The notes under the pieces are model-generated. The model searched no databases, had not been told where the DNA came from, and saw nothing but the letters and a program-made list of their open reading frames with translations. Below, one piece after another: positions 1-8,801 of a stretch of DNA of 28,376 bases (within the stretch, counting starts at the first letter, position 1; each line of letters opens with the position of its first letter). A program made the translations under genes and the position numbers. The stretch is from UBA6019 sp035535055 (GTDB taxonomy: Bacteria > Chloroflexota > Dormibacteria > Dormibacterales > Dormibacteraceae): NCBI GenBank assembly GCA_035535055.1, contig DATLQT010000089.1, positions 1 to 28,376 on the forward strand. The letters are read 5' to 3'.

Positions 1-129
1 CCAACCTCTCCACGACGGCGGTCGCCTCGATGATCCGGCCCAGGCTCTCGGCGTCCGGGGTGTGGACGCCGTCCGCGATCGCCTCGGCCTCGCCGCGGAT
101 GATGGCCAGCGGGGTACGCAGCTCGTGGG

Positions 130-805
<676 letters not shown>

Positions 806-809
<4 letters not shown>

Positions 810-1165
810 TGCTGAGCAGTCTTCTTCTCGTCGCCGTGCGCTTGTTCGTGCCAGCTCTTGAGCCGTTCGTCGATGACGGGCGGCATCCCGCCGGGAGTGC
901 CGAACCGGTGGTGGCCCCAACCGCGCCGGCCGCGGAAGATCCAGAAGAGGACGAAGACGAGGAAGAGCAGCCAGAAGAACCCGAAGAACGGGAAGAACCC
1001 GAACCCCGGATGGCCGTAGTAGTAGTACGGCGGAGCCCCGGCGGCGGTCGCCGGTGCGGTGGAGGCGACCCTGGTGGCCACTCCCGCCCCGTAGGCGATC
1101 CACGCCGCCACGCCGGCAACCGCCGCGGTCAGCAGCACCCAGATGAACGCGAACCTCGATCTCAT
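806..1165 (-). CDS. Small membrane protein upstream of the two-component pair
   Basis: This encodes a 119-residue protein with two hydrophobic segments: an N-terminal helix (residues 8-28) and a very aromatic one (about 50-75, rich in Phe, Trp and Leu, preceded by PPYYYYGHPGFGFFPFFGFF). A basic, cytoplasm-facing tail follows (GRRGWGHHRFGTPGGMPP, then a helix containing LKSWHEQAHG). An AAGGAG Shine-Dalgarno sequence lies about 10 bases before ATG 1165. The stop overlaps the GTG of the response regulator, so the two are translationally coupled. Small membrane proteins of this layout commonly precede OmpR/kinase pairs in high-GC bacteria. A role in sensing or envelope stress is inference; I cannot assign a family. 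Confidence 0.75.
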
Positions 1166-1277
1166 TTCGAAAGCATCTCCTTTGACTTGCCCTGGCGGAG
1201 GCTTCCTACGAGCCCCGCCTGTGTCTCAAGATGCTGGCCCCGAGTTGTGAAGGCCCTGTGAACGGCCGAGGGAGACT

Positions 1278-1994
1278 TCAGGCGCCCTCGCAGAGCGCGG
1301 CGAAGCCGGCCGTCCAGGCGCCCCGAAGCTCCCTGTCGACGGCCAGGCCCTCGTAACCCTCAACGCCGTCGAGGAAGTCGAGGCCGCGCGATCCCATTGC
1401 GAAGCAGGCGGTGGCGTAGACGTCGGCGCTGAGGATGTCCGGGCCGGCGACCGTGAAGCTGACCAACTCGGTGGCGGGCTTCCCGGTGTGAGGGTCGAGG
1501 ATGTGCTCGCCCTTCTCGTAGGTGCCCGAGGTCGCGACGGCGAGGTCGGAGGCGAGCACCACTCGGACGACCCGGTTGCGCTCGACCGGGTGACGGATGC
1601 CAACGCGCCAGGGGCCGCCGTCGCCATTGTGGCCGTGGGCGAGGACGTCGCCGCCCGCGTCCACGAACCAGTCATCGCAGGCGTGGCGGGCGAGGATCGA
1701 GGCGGAGCGATCGATCGCCCAGCCCTTCACCAGCCCGGAGGGTTCGAAGCGGCCCCCCGGCCAGGCCGAGAAGTAGCCGCCGGTCGCGACCTCGTAGAGG
1801 CGGCAGAGCTCGGCGGCCTGAACGACCAGCGGGCCGGCCTCCTCGACCGAAAGCTCGCCCCGATTGATGCGGCTGACCGCGCTTCCGTCGAGGAAGGGGC
1901 TGAAGGTCTGGTCGAGGCGGGCGAACTCCTCGAAGACCTCGTCCAGCATCGAATCGTCGGCCGTCGAATCGAGGACCTGGACGGTGACCGGCAT
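1278..1994 (-). CDS. apbE: FAD:protein FMN transferase (ApbE-like)
   Basis: ApbE attaches FMN covalently to a Thr of partner flavoproteins, using FAD and Mg2+. The 238-residue product has the family blocks GLVKGWAID (about 87-95), DAGGDVLAHG, ATSGTYEKG followed by HILDPHTGKP (about 154-173), and SADVYATACFAMG (189-201), matching the usual metal- and FAD-binding ADALATA block. GTG 2003 and ATG 2000 are possible starts, but AGGAGG at 2003-2008 sits 8 bases before ATG 1994, so I prefer 1994. The protein is short and shows no signal peptide or lipobox, unlike typical exported ApbE. It lies just downstream of the FMN-binding protein that is its likely substrate. Confidence 0.9.
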   Translation of the reverse strand: MPVTVQVLDSTADDSMLDEVFEEFARLDQTFSPFLDGSAVSRINRGELSVEEAGPLVVQAAELCRLYEVATGGYFSAWPGGRFEPSGLVKGWAIDRSASILARHACDDWFVDAGGDVLAHGHNGDGGPWRVGIRHPVERNRVVRVVLASDLAVATSGTYEKGEHILDPHTGKPATELVSFTVAGPDILSADVYATACFAMGSRGLDFLDGVEGYEGLAVDRELRGAWTAGFAALCEGA

Positions 1995-2032
1995 GCCCAT
2001 CACCTCCTGGACCCGCCGCAGAGCGATCGCGT

Positions 2033-2512
2033 CTACCCCAGCTTGGCTTGCTGGAGGGCGGTCTCCAGTGACTGCGCGTAGGCGTTGCTGGTGTAGGTCG
2101 CGCCGGAGACGATGTCGATCCTGGCACTCTGCGCCTGCAGCGCCTCGGTCCGCAGCATGGGCCCGGCGACCTGGCTGATGTAGGCGGAGCGGGCCCGATC
2201 GCTCGGCAACTGCAGGGGCTGGACGTCGGTGATCTTTCCGCTCGAGACGGTGACCCGCACCTGGACGGTGCCGTAGAAGGCGTCCTCCGGCTGGCCCGTG
2301 TAGGTTCCCGTGGCGCCACTCGGGGTGGGGGTGGGGCTGGCGCCCGGGCTGGGGCTGGGAGTGGCTACCGCCGGTTGGGGTGCGTTGGGGTCGTAACCGG
2401 CCTGCCCCGAGCTGCTGGCGATGATGCTCAGACCGTGGGGAGCGGGCTTCAGGTTCAAGAGCCAGACCACGCCCACCATGGATGCTCCGGCGACGATCAC
2501 AGCTCGCTTCAT
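2033..2512 (-). CDS. Membrane-anchored FMN-binding domain protein
   Basis: This encodes a 159-residue protein with an N-terminal hydrophobic anchor (residues 3-20), a Pro/Ser/Thr/Ala-rich spacer (about 42-68) and an FMN-binding domain. The flavinylation motif SGATYTS occupies 136-142, with Thr139 the likely site of covalent FMN attachment. The spacer suggests the flavin domain sits outside the membrane on a flexible tether. The start is ATG 2512, one base after the TGA of the reductase gene (TGA-A-ATG). An earlier in-frame start would overlap the reductase and is not needed. In NqrC/RnfG-type and flavin-based extracytosolic electron-transfer systems such domains relay electrons. The neighbours supply a membrane reductase and the flavin transferase. 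Confidence 0.9.
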   Translation of the reverse strand: MKRAVIVAGASMVGVVWLLNLKPAPHGLSIIASSSGQAGYDPNAPQPAVATPSPSPGASPTPTPSGATGTYTGQPEDAFYGTVQVRVTVSSGKITDVQPLQLPSDRARSAYISQVAGPMLRTEALQAQSARIDIVSGATYTSNAYAQSLETALQQAKLG

Positions 2513-2513
2513 T

Positions 2514-3908
2514 TCAGTAGCGGAAGACCTCGGTGTGGATCCGGGCGGCATCAACGCCGACCTCGGGCAGGAGTGCGGTCACGGTTTCAGTCATACCCAC
2601 CGGCCCGCAGATGTAGACCTCCCGATCGGCGATGTCGGGGACCAGTTCTCTCATCGTCTTGGACTTGAACCAGGCCGCGCGGTTGCGGAGCTGGCGGGGG
2701 CCTTCGGAGAGCAGGTACTCGACCTGGATGCGGCCGGAGGCGGCCAGCTTATCGAGCTCCTCTTTGAAGACGACATCTCGCTGCCGGGTCGCCCGATAGA
2801 GGAGGACCACGTCGTGGCCGCGCGCCGCCATCGACTCGGCCAGGGCCCGCAGTGGCGTGATCCCGATGCCTCCGGCGATCAGCAGCACCCGCGGATTGGT
2901 GGCGCGCTCCTCGGTGAACTTGCCGAAGGGACCTTCGATCAAAACCGGCGTCCCCGGGCGGAGGCCTCCCAGGCGGGCCGTGTAGTCGCCGATGTTCTTG
3001 ACCGTCAGCCGCATCTCGCGGCCGTCGGCCGGCAGGGAGAGCGAGAAGGGGTGCGCCTGCCACCAGCGCTTCTCGTCGAGGAAGCGCCAGATGAGGAACT
3101 GGCCCGGCGCCACGCGGAAGCCGGCGAGGTCACGGCCGCGGATGTAGATCGAGTGGATGCCGGGACCTTCCTTGACCACCCGGTGGACCCAGAAGCGGTG
3201 GCGAGAGAAGAGGAGCAGGGGCCGAGCGATCCGGAACCAGGCCAGGACCGCGATGAGGAGCAGGTAGAGGCCGATCCAGTAGTCGGTGAAGATCGGATTG
3301 CGGACGAAGTCGATGCCGGTCGCCAGCTGGTGGCTGAAGGCCAGCAGGACGGCGACGTAGGAATAGAGGTGGATGAAGTACCAGGTCTCGTAGCTGAAGC
3401 GGATCCTGGCCGCGCCGATCGAGATGCCGACCACCGTCAGCATCAGGAGCAGCCCGACGATGGCGGCCAGCAGGCCCTCGTAATTGGCGATGAAGTCGCC
3501 CAGCTGGCCGAGCACGCTGTAGCCGTCCCCGAGCATGTAGCCGATGGTCTGGAAGACGGCGTGGGCGAGCAGGAGGCCGATCGCCAGGTAGCCGTTGAAC
3601 CGGTGGAGGACCGCCAGCCGCTCCAGGCCGATGGCCTCTTCGAACCAGCCGAGGCGGGACATCAGCGCCAACTGGAGGAGCACCAGGTAGGTGCCCTCGA
3701 GGCCGGTGACACGGCCGAGGCCGTTGAAGAAGTCGGCCGAGCTGCGAACCACGAGGTGGCCCGAACTGGTGTACCAAAAGCCCGCCACCACCACCGCGTT
3801 GAGGGCCGCCAGCAGGTACCAGAACACGGCCGTGCGCCAGAAGGGAACGGCTGCGGTGGTGGTCGAGGGGGTGGCCGGCAGTACTTCCGACCTTGTGGCG
3901 GGGCTCAC
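2514..3908 (-). CDS. Ferric-reductase-like transmembrane flavoprotein (b-haem plus FAD/NAD(P)H module)
   Basis: This 464-residue protein resembles NOX/FRE flavocytochromes. Residues about 25-235 form six or so membrane helices, with candidate haem-b ligands in LHRFNG, LLLAHAVF, YFIHLYSY and AFSHQLATG. The cytosolic C-terminal half is a ferredoxin-reductase module: the FAD block with HPFSLSLP (near 284), the nucleotide-binding loop AGGIGITPLRAL (near 341), and the C-terminal CGPVGMTE (near 428) ending in EVFRY. It would pass electrons from NAD(P)H through FAD and haem across the membrane. GTG 3908 is supported by GGAG a few bases upstream. It heads a tight operon with the FMN-binding protein and ApbE, the likely onward carrier and its maturation enzyme. 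Confidence 0.9.
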   Translation of the reverse strand: MSPATRSEVLPATPSTTTAAVPFWRTAVFWYLLAALNAVVVAGFWYTSSGHLVVRSSADFFNGLGRVTGLEGTYLVLLQLALMSRLGWFEEAIGLERLAVLHRFNGYLAIGLLLAHAVFQTIGYMLGDGYSVLGQLGDFIANYEGLLAAIVGLLLMLTVVGISIGAARIRFSYETWYFIHLYSYVAVLLAFSHQLATGIDFVRNPIFTDYWIGLYLLLIAVLAWFRIARPLLLFSRHRFWVHRVVKEGPGIHSIYIRGRDLAGFRVAPGQFLIWRFLDEKRWWQAHPFSLSLPADGREMRLTVKNIGDYTARLGGLRPGTPVLIEGPFGKFTEERATNPRVLLIAGGIGITPLRALAESMAARGHDVVLLYRATRQRDVVFKEELDKLAASGRIQVEYLLSEGPRQLRNRAAWFKSKTMRELVPDIADREVYICGPVGMTETVTALLPEVGVDAARIHTEVFRY

Positions 3909-3960
3909 CCGACTCCAAATTAAAGGCGTGCTGGGTGAAGGAAGCCTGAAGCCGGTCTTC

Positions 3961-4830
3961 CTAGGAGGTCACGTCGCGTCGCCGGGTCAGCACGGCCGAG
4001 ACCGCGATCAGCGTGGCCACGTAGACCAGGAGGGTAGCCACGGCGTGGGTCGCATCGGCCAATGGCGCGGCCGCCGGAGCACCGCTCCCCTCGGCGGCCT
4101 GGCCAAAGGCGGCGACCAGGTAGCCGGCGTTGGCAAGCGGGAACCACGGCTCGATCACTTTGGTGTAGTCGCTGCCGAGGGTGCCCAGGATGGCGAAGAT
4201 GATCCCCTCGATCAGGACCGCGTAGGCGAGGCCGAGCCCGATTGCCATCGCCGACTGCCGGAAGATGGTGGCGAGACTGAAGCCGAGGACCGCCCAGAAG
4301 CCGAAGATCAGCCACGCCGCGGCGATGCCCTTCGCGACGTCTTGCCACGCCGGCCAGGAGACGCTCTTCCCGTCCAGCAGCGCGACCACGTAGGAGGACG
4401 CGGCGTCGACCGCGAAGAGAGCCACCACCATCACGAGCACCAGCACCGCCAGGGCGGTCAGCTTGCCGGCCAGGAGGGAGAGGCGCCCCGGGCGCTGGGT
4501 GAAGAGGGTCTTGACGGTGCCCCAGCCGTACTCGCTGCCCTGACTGAGGACGCCGACGATGAGGGCGAAGACGCCGCCGAGTGTGGACCACTGGCCCAGG
4601 GTGTGCTTGACGAAGGCGGCGGGGTAAAGGCCCACCTTGAGAAGGGCGAAGCTGGCCCCGCGGGGCAAGCTGGCGGCGGCCCGGGCCGGCGGGTGAGTGT
4701 AGATGTACCAGACGAGGCCGTAGCCGAGCGCGAGCGCCAGCACCAGCAGGATGATCACCGAGACCCACACCGCGGGCCGGCGATACAGCTTGAAGAGTTC
4801 CCAGCGGAAGGTCGCGGCTGTCGCGCTCAC
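3961..4830 (-). CDS. ABC-2 type transporter permease
   Basis: This 289-residue integral membrane protein has about six hydrophobic segments. A cytoplasmic start (FRWELFKLYRRPAVW) is followed by a helix at 17-45, with further helices around 80-100, 120-150, 165-195, 205-225 and 260-280. The short arginine stretch RRRDVTS closes the protein. Layout and length fit ABC-2 permeases, which export drugs, lipids or small peptides. ATG 4830 overlaps the stop of the ATPase gene (ATGA), so both halves are co-translated. The substrate cannot be read from sequence. The reductase operon begins 52 bases downstream on the same strand, so read-through is possible. Confidence 0.9.
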   Translation of the reverse strand: MSATAATFRWELFKLYRRPAVWVSVIILLVLALALGYGLVWYIYTHPPARAAASLPRGASFALLKVGLYPAAFVKHTLGQWSTLGGVFALIVGVLSQGSEYGWGTVKTLFTQRPGRLSLLAGKLTALAVLVLVMVVALFAVDAASSYVVALLDGKSVSWPAWQDVAKGIAAAWLIFGFWAVLGFSLATIFRQSAMAIGLGLAYAVLIEGIIFAILGTLGSDYTKVIEPWFPLANAGYLVAAFGQAAEGSGAPAAAPLADATHAVATLLVYVATLIAVSAVLTRRRDVTS

Positions 4831-5744
4831 AGCCCGCCCTTCTCCCCGGTCAGTGCCATGAAGGCCTCCTCGAGCGACCGCTCGCTGGGCCTGAGCTCGC
4901 TCACCGCAACGCCGGCGGCCACCAGCTGCCGGTTGAGGTCGGCGGTCTCCTCGAGCGCGACCTTCACCCGGAAGGCGCCGTCGGAGGCAGTCACATGGTC
5001 GGCACCAACCGCCGCCTCGAGCACCCGGCGCGCCTGGTCGGCAGGTTCGGCCCGGACCAGCAGTTGGGTGGCGCCCCGGATCTCATCCATCGTCCCCTCC
5101 GAGACGAGCCGGCCCTGCTGGATGACTCCCACCCGCGTGCACATCAGCTCGACCTCGTTCAGCAGGTGGCTGGAGATCAGCACGGTGCGGTCGCCCTTGC
5201 CCAGCTCGACGATCAGGCTCCGCATGTCCGCCATGCCCTGCGGGTCGAGGCCGTTGGTGGGCTCGTCGAGGATCAAGAGGTCCGGCTCTTTGAGGAGGGC
5301 GGCGGCAACGCCGAGGCGCTGCTTCATGCCCATCGAGTAGGTTTCGAATTTGTGGTGCGCCCGCGGCGTCAGGTCCACTTCTTCGAGGCAGGACCCGATC
5401 CGAGATTCGTCCGCACCGCTCAGCCCGGCGAGGATCCGGAGGTTGTCACGCCCGCTCAGGTAGGGGTAGAAGGCGGGAGTTTCGACGATGGCTCCAACCC
5501 GGGCCAGGCCGGCCGGCGAGCCCGGCTGGTGCCCGACCACGATCGCGGAGCCGCTGGTCGGCCTGATCAGTCCGAGAAGCATGCGCAGCGTGGTGGTCTT
5601 GCCGGCGCCGTTGGGCCCGAGAAAGCCGTAGACCTCGCCGCGCATCACGTTGAGGTCGAGGTCTTGGACCGCCACGACTCCGTTGGAGTAGTGCTTAGTC
5701 AGGCCTCGTGCCTCGACCAGCTTCTCGCCTGTCACCCGGCCCAC
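4827..5744 (-). CDS. ABC-2 type transporter ATP-binding protein
   Basis: This 305-residue ATPase has Walker A GPNGAGKTTTLRML (near residue 42), the ABC signature YSMGMKQRLGVAAALL (near 135), Walker B LLILDEPTNGLDPQG (near 153) and the switch His in ISSHLLNEVE. A C-terminal extension (after about 215) resembles the regulatory tail of the CcmA/DrrA group of drug and lipid exporters. The track start is GTG 5744; GTG 5735 is also possible and no clear Shine-Dalgarno decides. It overlaps the permease by four bases. It powers the permease encoded directly downstream. Confidence 0.93.
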   Translation of the reverse strand: MGRVTGEKLVEARGLTKHYSNGVVAVQDLDLNVMRGEVYGFLGPNGAGKTTTLRMLLGLIRPTSGSAIVVGHQPGSPAGLARVGAIVETPAFYPYLSGRDNLRILAGLSGADESRIGSCLEEVDLTPRAHHKFETYSMGMKQRLGVAAALLKEPDLLILDEPTNGLDPQGMADMRSLIVELGKGDRTVLISSHLLNEVELMCTRVGVIQQGRLVSEGTMDEIRGATQLLVRAEPADQARRVLEAAVGADHVTASDGAFRVKVALEETADLNRQLVAAGVAVSELRPSERSLEEAFMALTGEKGGL

Positions 5745-5785
5745 GTTACCCGGGTGCCGCCCGGGAGTTGACCCCTAAGGTCCTG

Positions 5786-6976
5786 TCAGGCGCGGGACCT
5801 GACGATCAGCGCGTCGCCCTGGCCGCCGCCGCCGCAGAGGGCCGCGGCGCCCAGTCCGCCACCTCGCCGGCGCAGCTCGGAGGCCAGCGTCAGGACCAGT
5901 CGGGCTCCGCTGGCGCCGATCGGGTGGCCGAGGGCCACGGCGCCCCCGTTGACGTTGACGCGCTCCTCATCCAGTCCAAGCATGCGGGTCGCGTTCAGAG
6001 CCACCGCGGCGAAGGCCTCGTTGACCTCGACCAGGTCGAGGTCCGCCGCCTTGAGTCCGGCTCGGGCAAGGGCGCGGTCGATGGCCAGGGCGGGGACTGT
6101 GTGCAGCCATCCGAAGCGGTCGGCGGACATCCCATGGGCGACGATCTCGGCCAGCGGACGCCTACCCTCCCGCTCCGCTCGCTCGGCCGACATCACCACC
6201 ACCGCTGCGGCCCCGTCGGAGATCTGGGAGGCGTTCCCGGCCGTGATCGTCCCCTCCCTGCGGAAGGCCGGCGCCAGCACCGCCAGCCCGGCGGCGGTGG
6301 TGTCAGGCCGGAACCCCTCGTCCCGCTCCACCCTGGCTATCTGGCCTTTCCTCCCGGCGACCTCTACCGCGATGGTCTCCTCGGCCAGGCGGCCGTCGGC
6401 CCAGGCCGCGGCGGCGCGGGCGTGGGAGCGGGCGGACCACTCGTCCTGCTCCTCGCGGCCGATCTCCAGTTCCTGGTTGATCTCGTCCGAGGTCTCGCCC
6501 ATGTGCGCTTCCAGGAAGGTGGACCAAAGCCCGTCGTGGACCATCGAGTCCACCATCTCGGTATTGCCCATCCGGGCGCCGAAGCGCGCCTTGGGCACTA
6601 CGTAGGGAGCCTGCGACATCGACTCCATGCCGCCGGCGACGGCGACCTCGATCTCGCCGGCGCGGATCATCTGGTCGGCCATCGCGATCGCGTTGAGGCC
6701 GCTGAGGCAGACCTTGTTGATGGTGATGGCCGGTACCGAGACCGGGATCCCGCCGAGCACCGCCGCCTGCCGGGCGGTGATCTGGCCGGCGCCGGCCTGG
6801 AGGACCTGGCCCATGATCACGTAGTCGACCTCGCCGGCGTCGATCCCAGCCCGTTCGACGGCGGCCCGGATCGCGATCCCGCCCAACTCCACCGCGGGTA
6901 GGGTCGAGAGGCCGCCGCCGAACTTGCCGATCGGCGTGCGCGCCCCCGCCACGATCACCGATCCCATGGCGGGCAT
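5786..6976 (-). CDS. Acetyl-CoA acetyltransferase (thiolase)
   Basis: This 396-residue thiolase condenses two acetyl-CoA, or cleaves 3-ketoacyl-CoA. The N-terminal AGARTPIGKFGG, the acylated cysteine in NKVCLSGLNA (Cys90), the catalytic His in GHPIGASGAR and the second cysteine in ALCGGGGQGDA are all present, and length is normal. ATG 6976 shares one base with the TAA of the upstream AhpD-like gene (TAATG); ATG 6967 is an alternative. The AtoB/PhaA-type group is more likely than a long-chain FadA thiolase, but substrate is not resolved. MaoC and enoyl-CoA hydratase genes occur in the same window, which suggests acyl-CoA or hydroxyalkanoate metabolism. Confidence 0.93.
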   Translation of the reverse strand: MPAMGSVIVAGARTPIGKFGGGLSTLPAVELGGIAIRAAVERAGIDAGEVDYVIMGQVLQAGAGQITARQAAVLGGIPVSVPAITINKVCLSGLNAIAMADQMIRAGEIEVAVAGGMESMSQAPYVVPKARFGARMGNTEMVDSMVHDGLWSTFLEAHMGETSDEINQELEIGREEQDEWSARSHARAAAAWADGRLAEETIAVEVAGRKGQIARVERDEGFRPDTTAAGLAVLAPAFRREGTITAGNASQISDGAAAVVVMSAERAEREGRRPLAEIVAHGMSADRFGWLHTVPALAIDRALARAGLKAADLDLVEVNEAFAAVALNATRMLGLDEERVNVNGGAVALGHPIGASGARLVLTLASELRRRGGGLGAAALCGGGGQGDALIVRSRA

Positions 6977-7530
6977 TATCGGCCGCTACCCTCGGGCCAG
7001 CCCGGCACTCCCGCTTCTAGTTCCACTCCCGCGGAGTTGAGGAACCCAGCCGTCATCCGGTAAAAGCCGGCCAGCGCCAGCAGCTCCACCAGCTCGGCCT
7101 CGGACCAGCGGGCGGCGAGCGCCTCCCAGGTGGGATCGGAGACGCGGTCGGACCGGTGGAGGTCCTCGACCATCGCCAGCAGGGCGGCGTCGTCGGGCGA
7201 CCAGCCATCGACGCCAGGCTGGGCGAGGCGGCTTACCTCGGCGGGGGCGACACCTGCCGTCTGCCCGAGCCTGGTGTGCTGGCCGAACTCGTAGACCGAG
7301 CCGGTGCGCCAGGCGGTACGAAGGATGACCAGCTCGCGCTCGCGCGCCGGCAGCAGCCCGAACCGGAGGAAAACACCGCCCAGCGCGATGTAGCGCTTCA
7401 GGAGCAGCGGGTGGTGGGCGAGGGTGCCGAAGATGTTGAGCGCCCGTCCGCCGATCGCGGGCGATTTCTCCAGCACCTCGATAGCCTCCGGCGACGGCTT
7501 CGCGGCGGGCGCGAGGCGCGGTTTGCTCAT
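6976..7530 (-). CDS. Carboxymuconolactone decarboxylase/AhpD-like family protein
   Basis: This 184-residue all-helical protein belongs to the carboxymuconolactone decarboxylase superfamily. Recognisable blocks are HHPLLLKRYIALGG, LPARERELVILRTAWR and SVYEFGQHTRLGQ. The last keeps the Glu and His of the family motif but has no CxxC-type redox cysteine pair, so thiol peroxidase activity of the AhpD kind is not expected. I place the start at ATG 7530 (MSKPRLAP), with a weak AGGA upstream; codons before it look non-coding. It overlaps the thiolase start by one base, so the two are coupled. Its reaction is unknown. Confidence 0.85.
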   Translation of the reverse strand: MSKPRLAPAAKPSPEAIEVLEKSPAIGGRALNIFGTLAHHPLLLKRYIALGGVFLRFGLLPARERELVILRTAWRTGSVYEFGQHTRLGQTAGVAPAEVSRLAQPGVDGWSPDDAALLAMVEDLHRSDRVSDPTWEALAARWSEAELVELLALAGFYRMTAGFLNSAGVELEAGVPGWPEGSGR

Positions 7531-7581
7531 TGTCCTGTCGGCAACCAACCGTAACCAATTCGCGGCCGCCACGCTGCTGAG

Positions 7582-8295
7582 ATGGTGGGGCGAAGCCTCG
7601 GCCGCCTGGCGGCCGCAATTGTGATGGCCTCGGTGATCGTTGGGCTGGTGGCCTGGTTCGGCACGCCTTCAGTGGACGACGTCCAGGCCCGGGTTGAGGC
7701 CCAGGCCGCCGCCCATAAAGTGCCGGTGCTGGCCCCGGACCAGGTCCCCAACGTCCTCGCCCTGGCGGTGGTCGCGACCGAGGACGAGCGTTTTTACAGC
7801 CACCACGGAATCGACCTCCCCGGGTTGCTCCGTTCGATGATCGACGACGCCCGCTTCGGATGCCTCTGCGAGGGTGGCTCGACGCTCACCGAGCAGCTGA
7901 TGAAGGAGGTCTATCTGAAGGGCTCGGACCAGGGCCTCAACAAGCCCGTCGACATGGCGCTCGCATTCAAGGTCGAGTCGGTGATCAGCAAGCCCCGGAT
8001 CCTGGCCGACTGGCTGACGCTGGCCCCGACCGGCCCGACGCTCTACGGGGCCGGTCCCGCGGCCTGTGCCTACTTCGGCAAGCCGCTCGCCGAGCTGGAC
8101 CTCTCTGAGTACGCCCTGCTCGCCGGACTGCCCCAGTCACCGGTGGGCGACGAGCCGCGCGCCCACCCGCAGGCGGCGCTTCGGCGCCGCGGCGTGGTGC
8201 TCGACTCGATGGTGAGCGAGCACTACATCACCCGCGCCGAGGCCGACGCCGCCCAGGCCGCGCCCCTGCTGCCGCCCTCCGCCGGCCTCTGCTAG
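7582..8295 (+). CDS. Monofunctional peptidoglycan glycosyltransferase (GT51)
   Basis: This 237-residue protein has an N-terminal membrane anchor (about residues 9-27) and a GT51 domain that polymerises lipid II into glycan strands outside the membrane. The catalytic Glu is in TEDERFYSHHGID (Glu67), and GGSTLTEQLMKEVYLK, KVESVISKPRIL, YFGKPLAELDLSEYALLAGLPQSP and the C-terminal RRRGVVLDSM follow in family order. There is no transpeptidase domain, as in MtgA-type enzymes. TEQ replaces the common TQQ in motif 2, a mild deviation. It is divergent from the AhpD-like gene with about 50 bases between starts. Confidence 0.92.
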   Translation: MVGRSLGRLAAAIVMASVIVGLVAWFGTPSVDDVQARVEAQAAAHKVPVLAPDQVPNVLALAVVATEDERFYSHHGIDLPGLLRSMIDDARFGCLCEGGSTLTEQLMKEVYLKGSDQGLNKPVDMALAFKVESVISKPRILADWLTLAPTGPTLYGAGPAACAYFGKPLAELDLSEYALLAGLPQSPVGDEPRAHPQAALRRRGVVLDSMVSEHYITRAEADAAQAAPLLPPSAGLC

Positions 8296-8306
8296 CGATC
8301 GGCGCC

Positions 8307-8759
8307 TCAGGTGTAGAGGCGGGTGACCGTCTCGGCGACGCAGGCCGGCTTGGGTTCGCCTTCGATCGAGAGCGTCACCTCGTTGACGATCTGGATGCCG
8401 CCCTGCACGTCCTCCACCGAGAGGTTGCGGACCGAGGCTTTGACCCTTGACCCGGCCCGGACCGGGTTCGGGAAGCGAACCTTGTTGAGACCGTAGTTGA
8501 TCCCCATCCGGACGCCGTCAACCTTGATCAGCCCGCCGGTGAGCGCGGGGATCAACGACAGGGTCAGGAAGCCGTGGGCGATGGTGGTGCCGAACGACCC
8601 CTGCTTAGCCCGCTCCACGTCGACATGGATCCACTGGTGGTCGCCGGTCGCGTCGGCGAACTGGTTGATGCGGTCCTGGTCCACCTCCAGCCAATCGCTC
8701 TCGCCCAGCTGCTCCCCAGCCAGCGCCCGGTAGCCCTCGATTCCAGAGATCGTTTTCAT
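8307..8759 (-). CDS. MaoC-family (R)-specific enoyl-CoA hydratase/dehydratase
   Basis: This 150-residue single hot-dog protein has the hydratase motif FADATGDHQWIHVD (catalytic Asp and His, about residues 34-47) and AHGFLTLSLIPAL. Such enzymes hydrate trans-2-enoyl-CoA to (R)-3-hydroxyacyl-CoA. The length matches stand-alone MaoC-like proteins. The start at ATG 8759 leaves 42 bases before the divergent monooxygenase gene. The 3' end faces the glycosyltransferase gene with an 11-base gap. It may act with the thiolase, though the two are not in one operon. Confidence 0.92.
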   Translation of the reverse strand: MKTISGIEGYRALAGEQLGESDWLEVDQDRINQFADATGDHQWIHVDVERAKQGSFGTTIAHGFLTLSLIPALTGGLIKVDGVRMGINYGLNKVRFPNPVRAGSRVKASVRNLSVEDVQGGIQIVNEVTLSIEGEPKPACVAETVTRLYT

Positions 8760-8801
8760 TTCGCGTCGATTGTCGCAAACGGCATACCTTTTGGTTTCGA
8801 G

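Noticed and set aside
2421..5340. Long plus-strand reading frames (500 and 549 codons) opposite the reductase and ABC genes
   Set aside because: Low-complexity, Arg/Asp/Gly/Glu-rich translations with no motif; they mirror minus-strand genes with clear domains and start/stop overlaps. High GC makes long shadow frames common.
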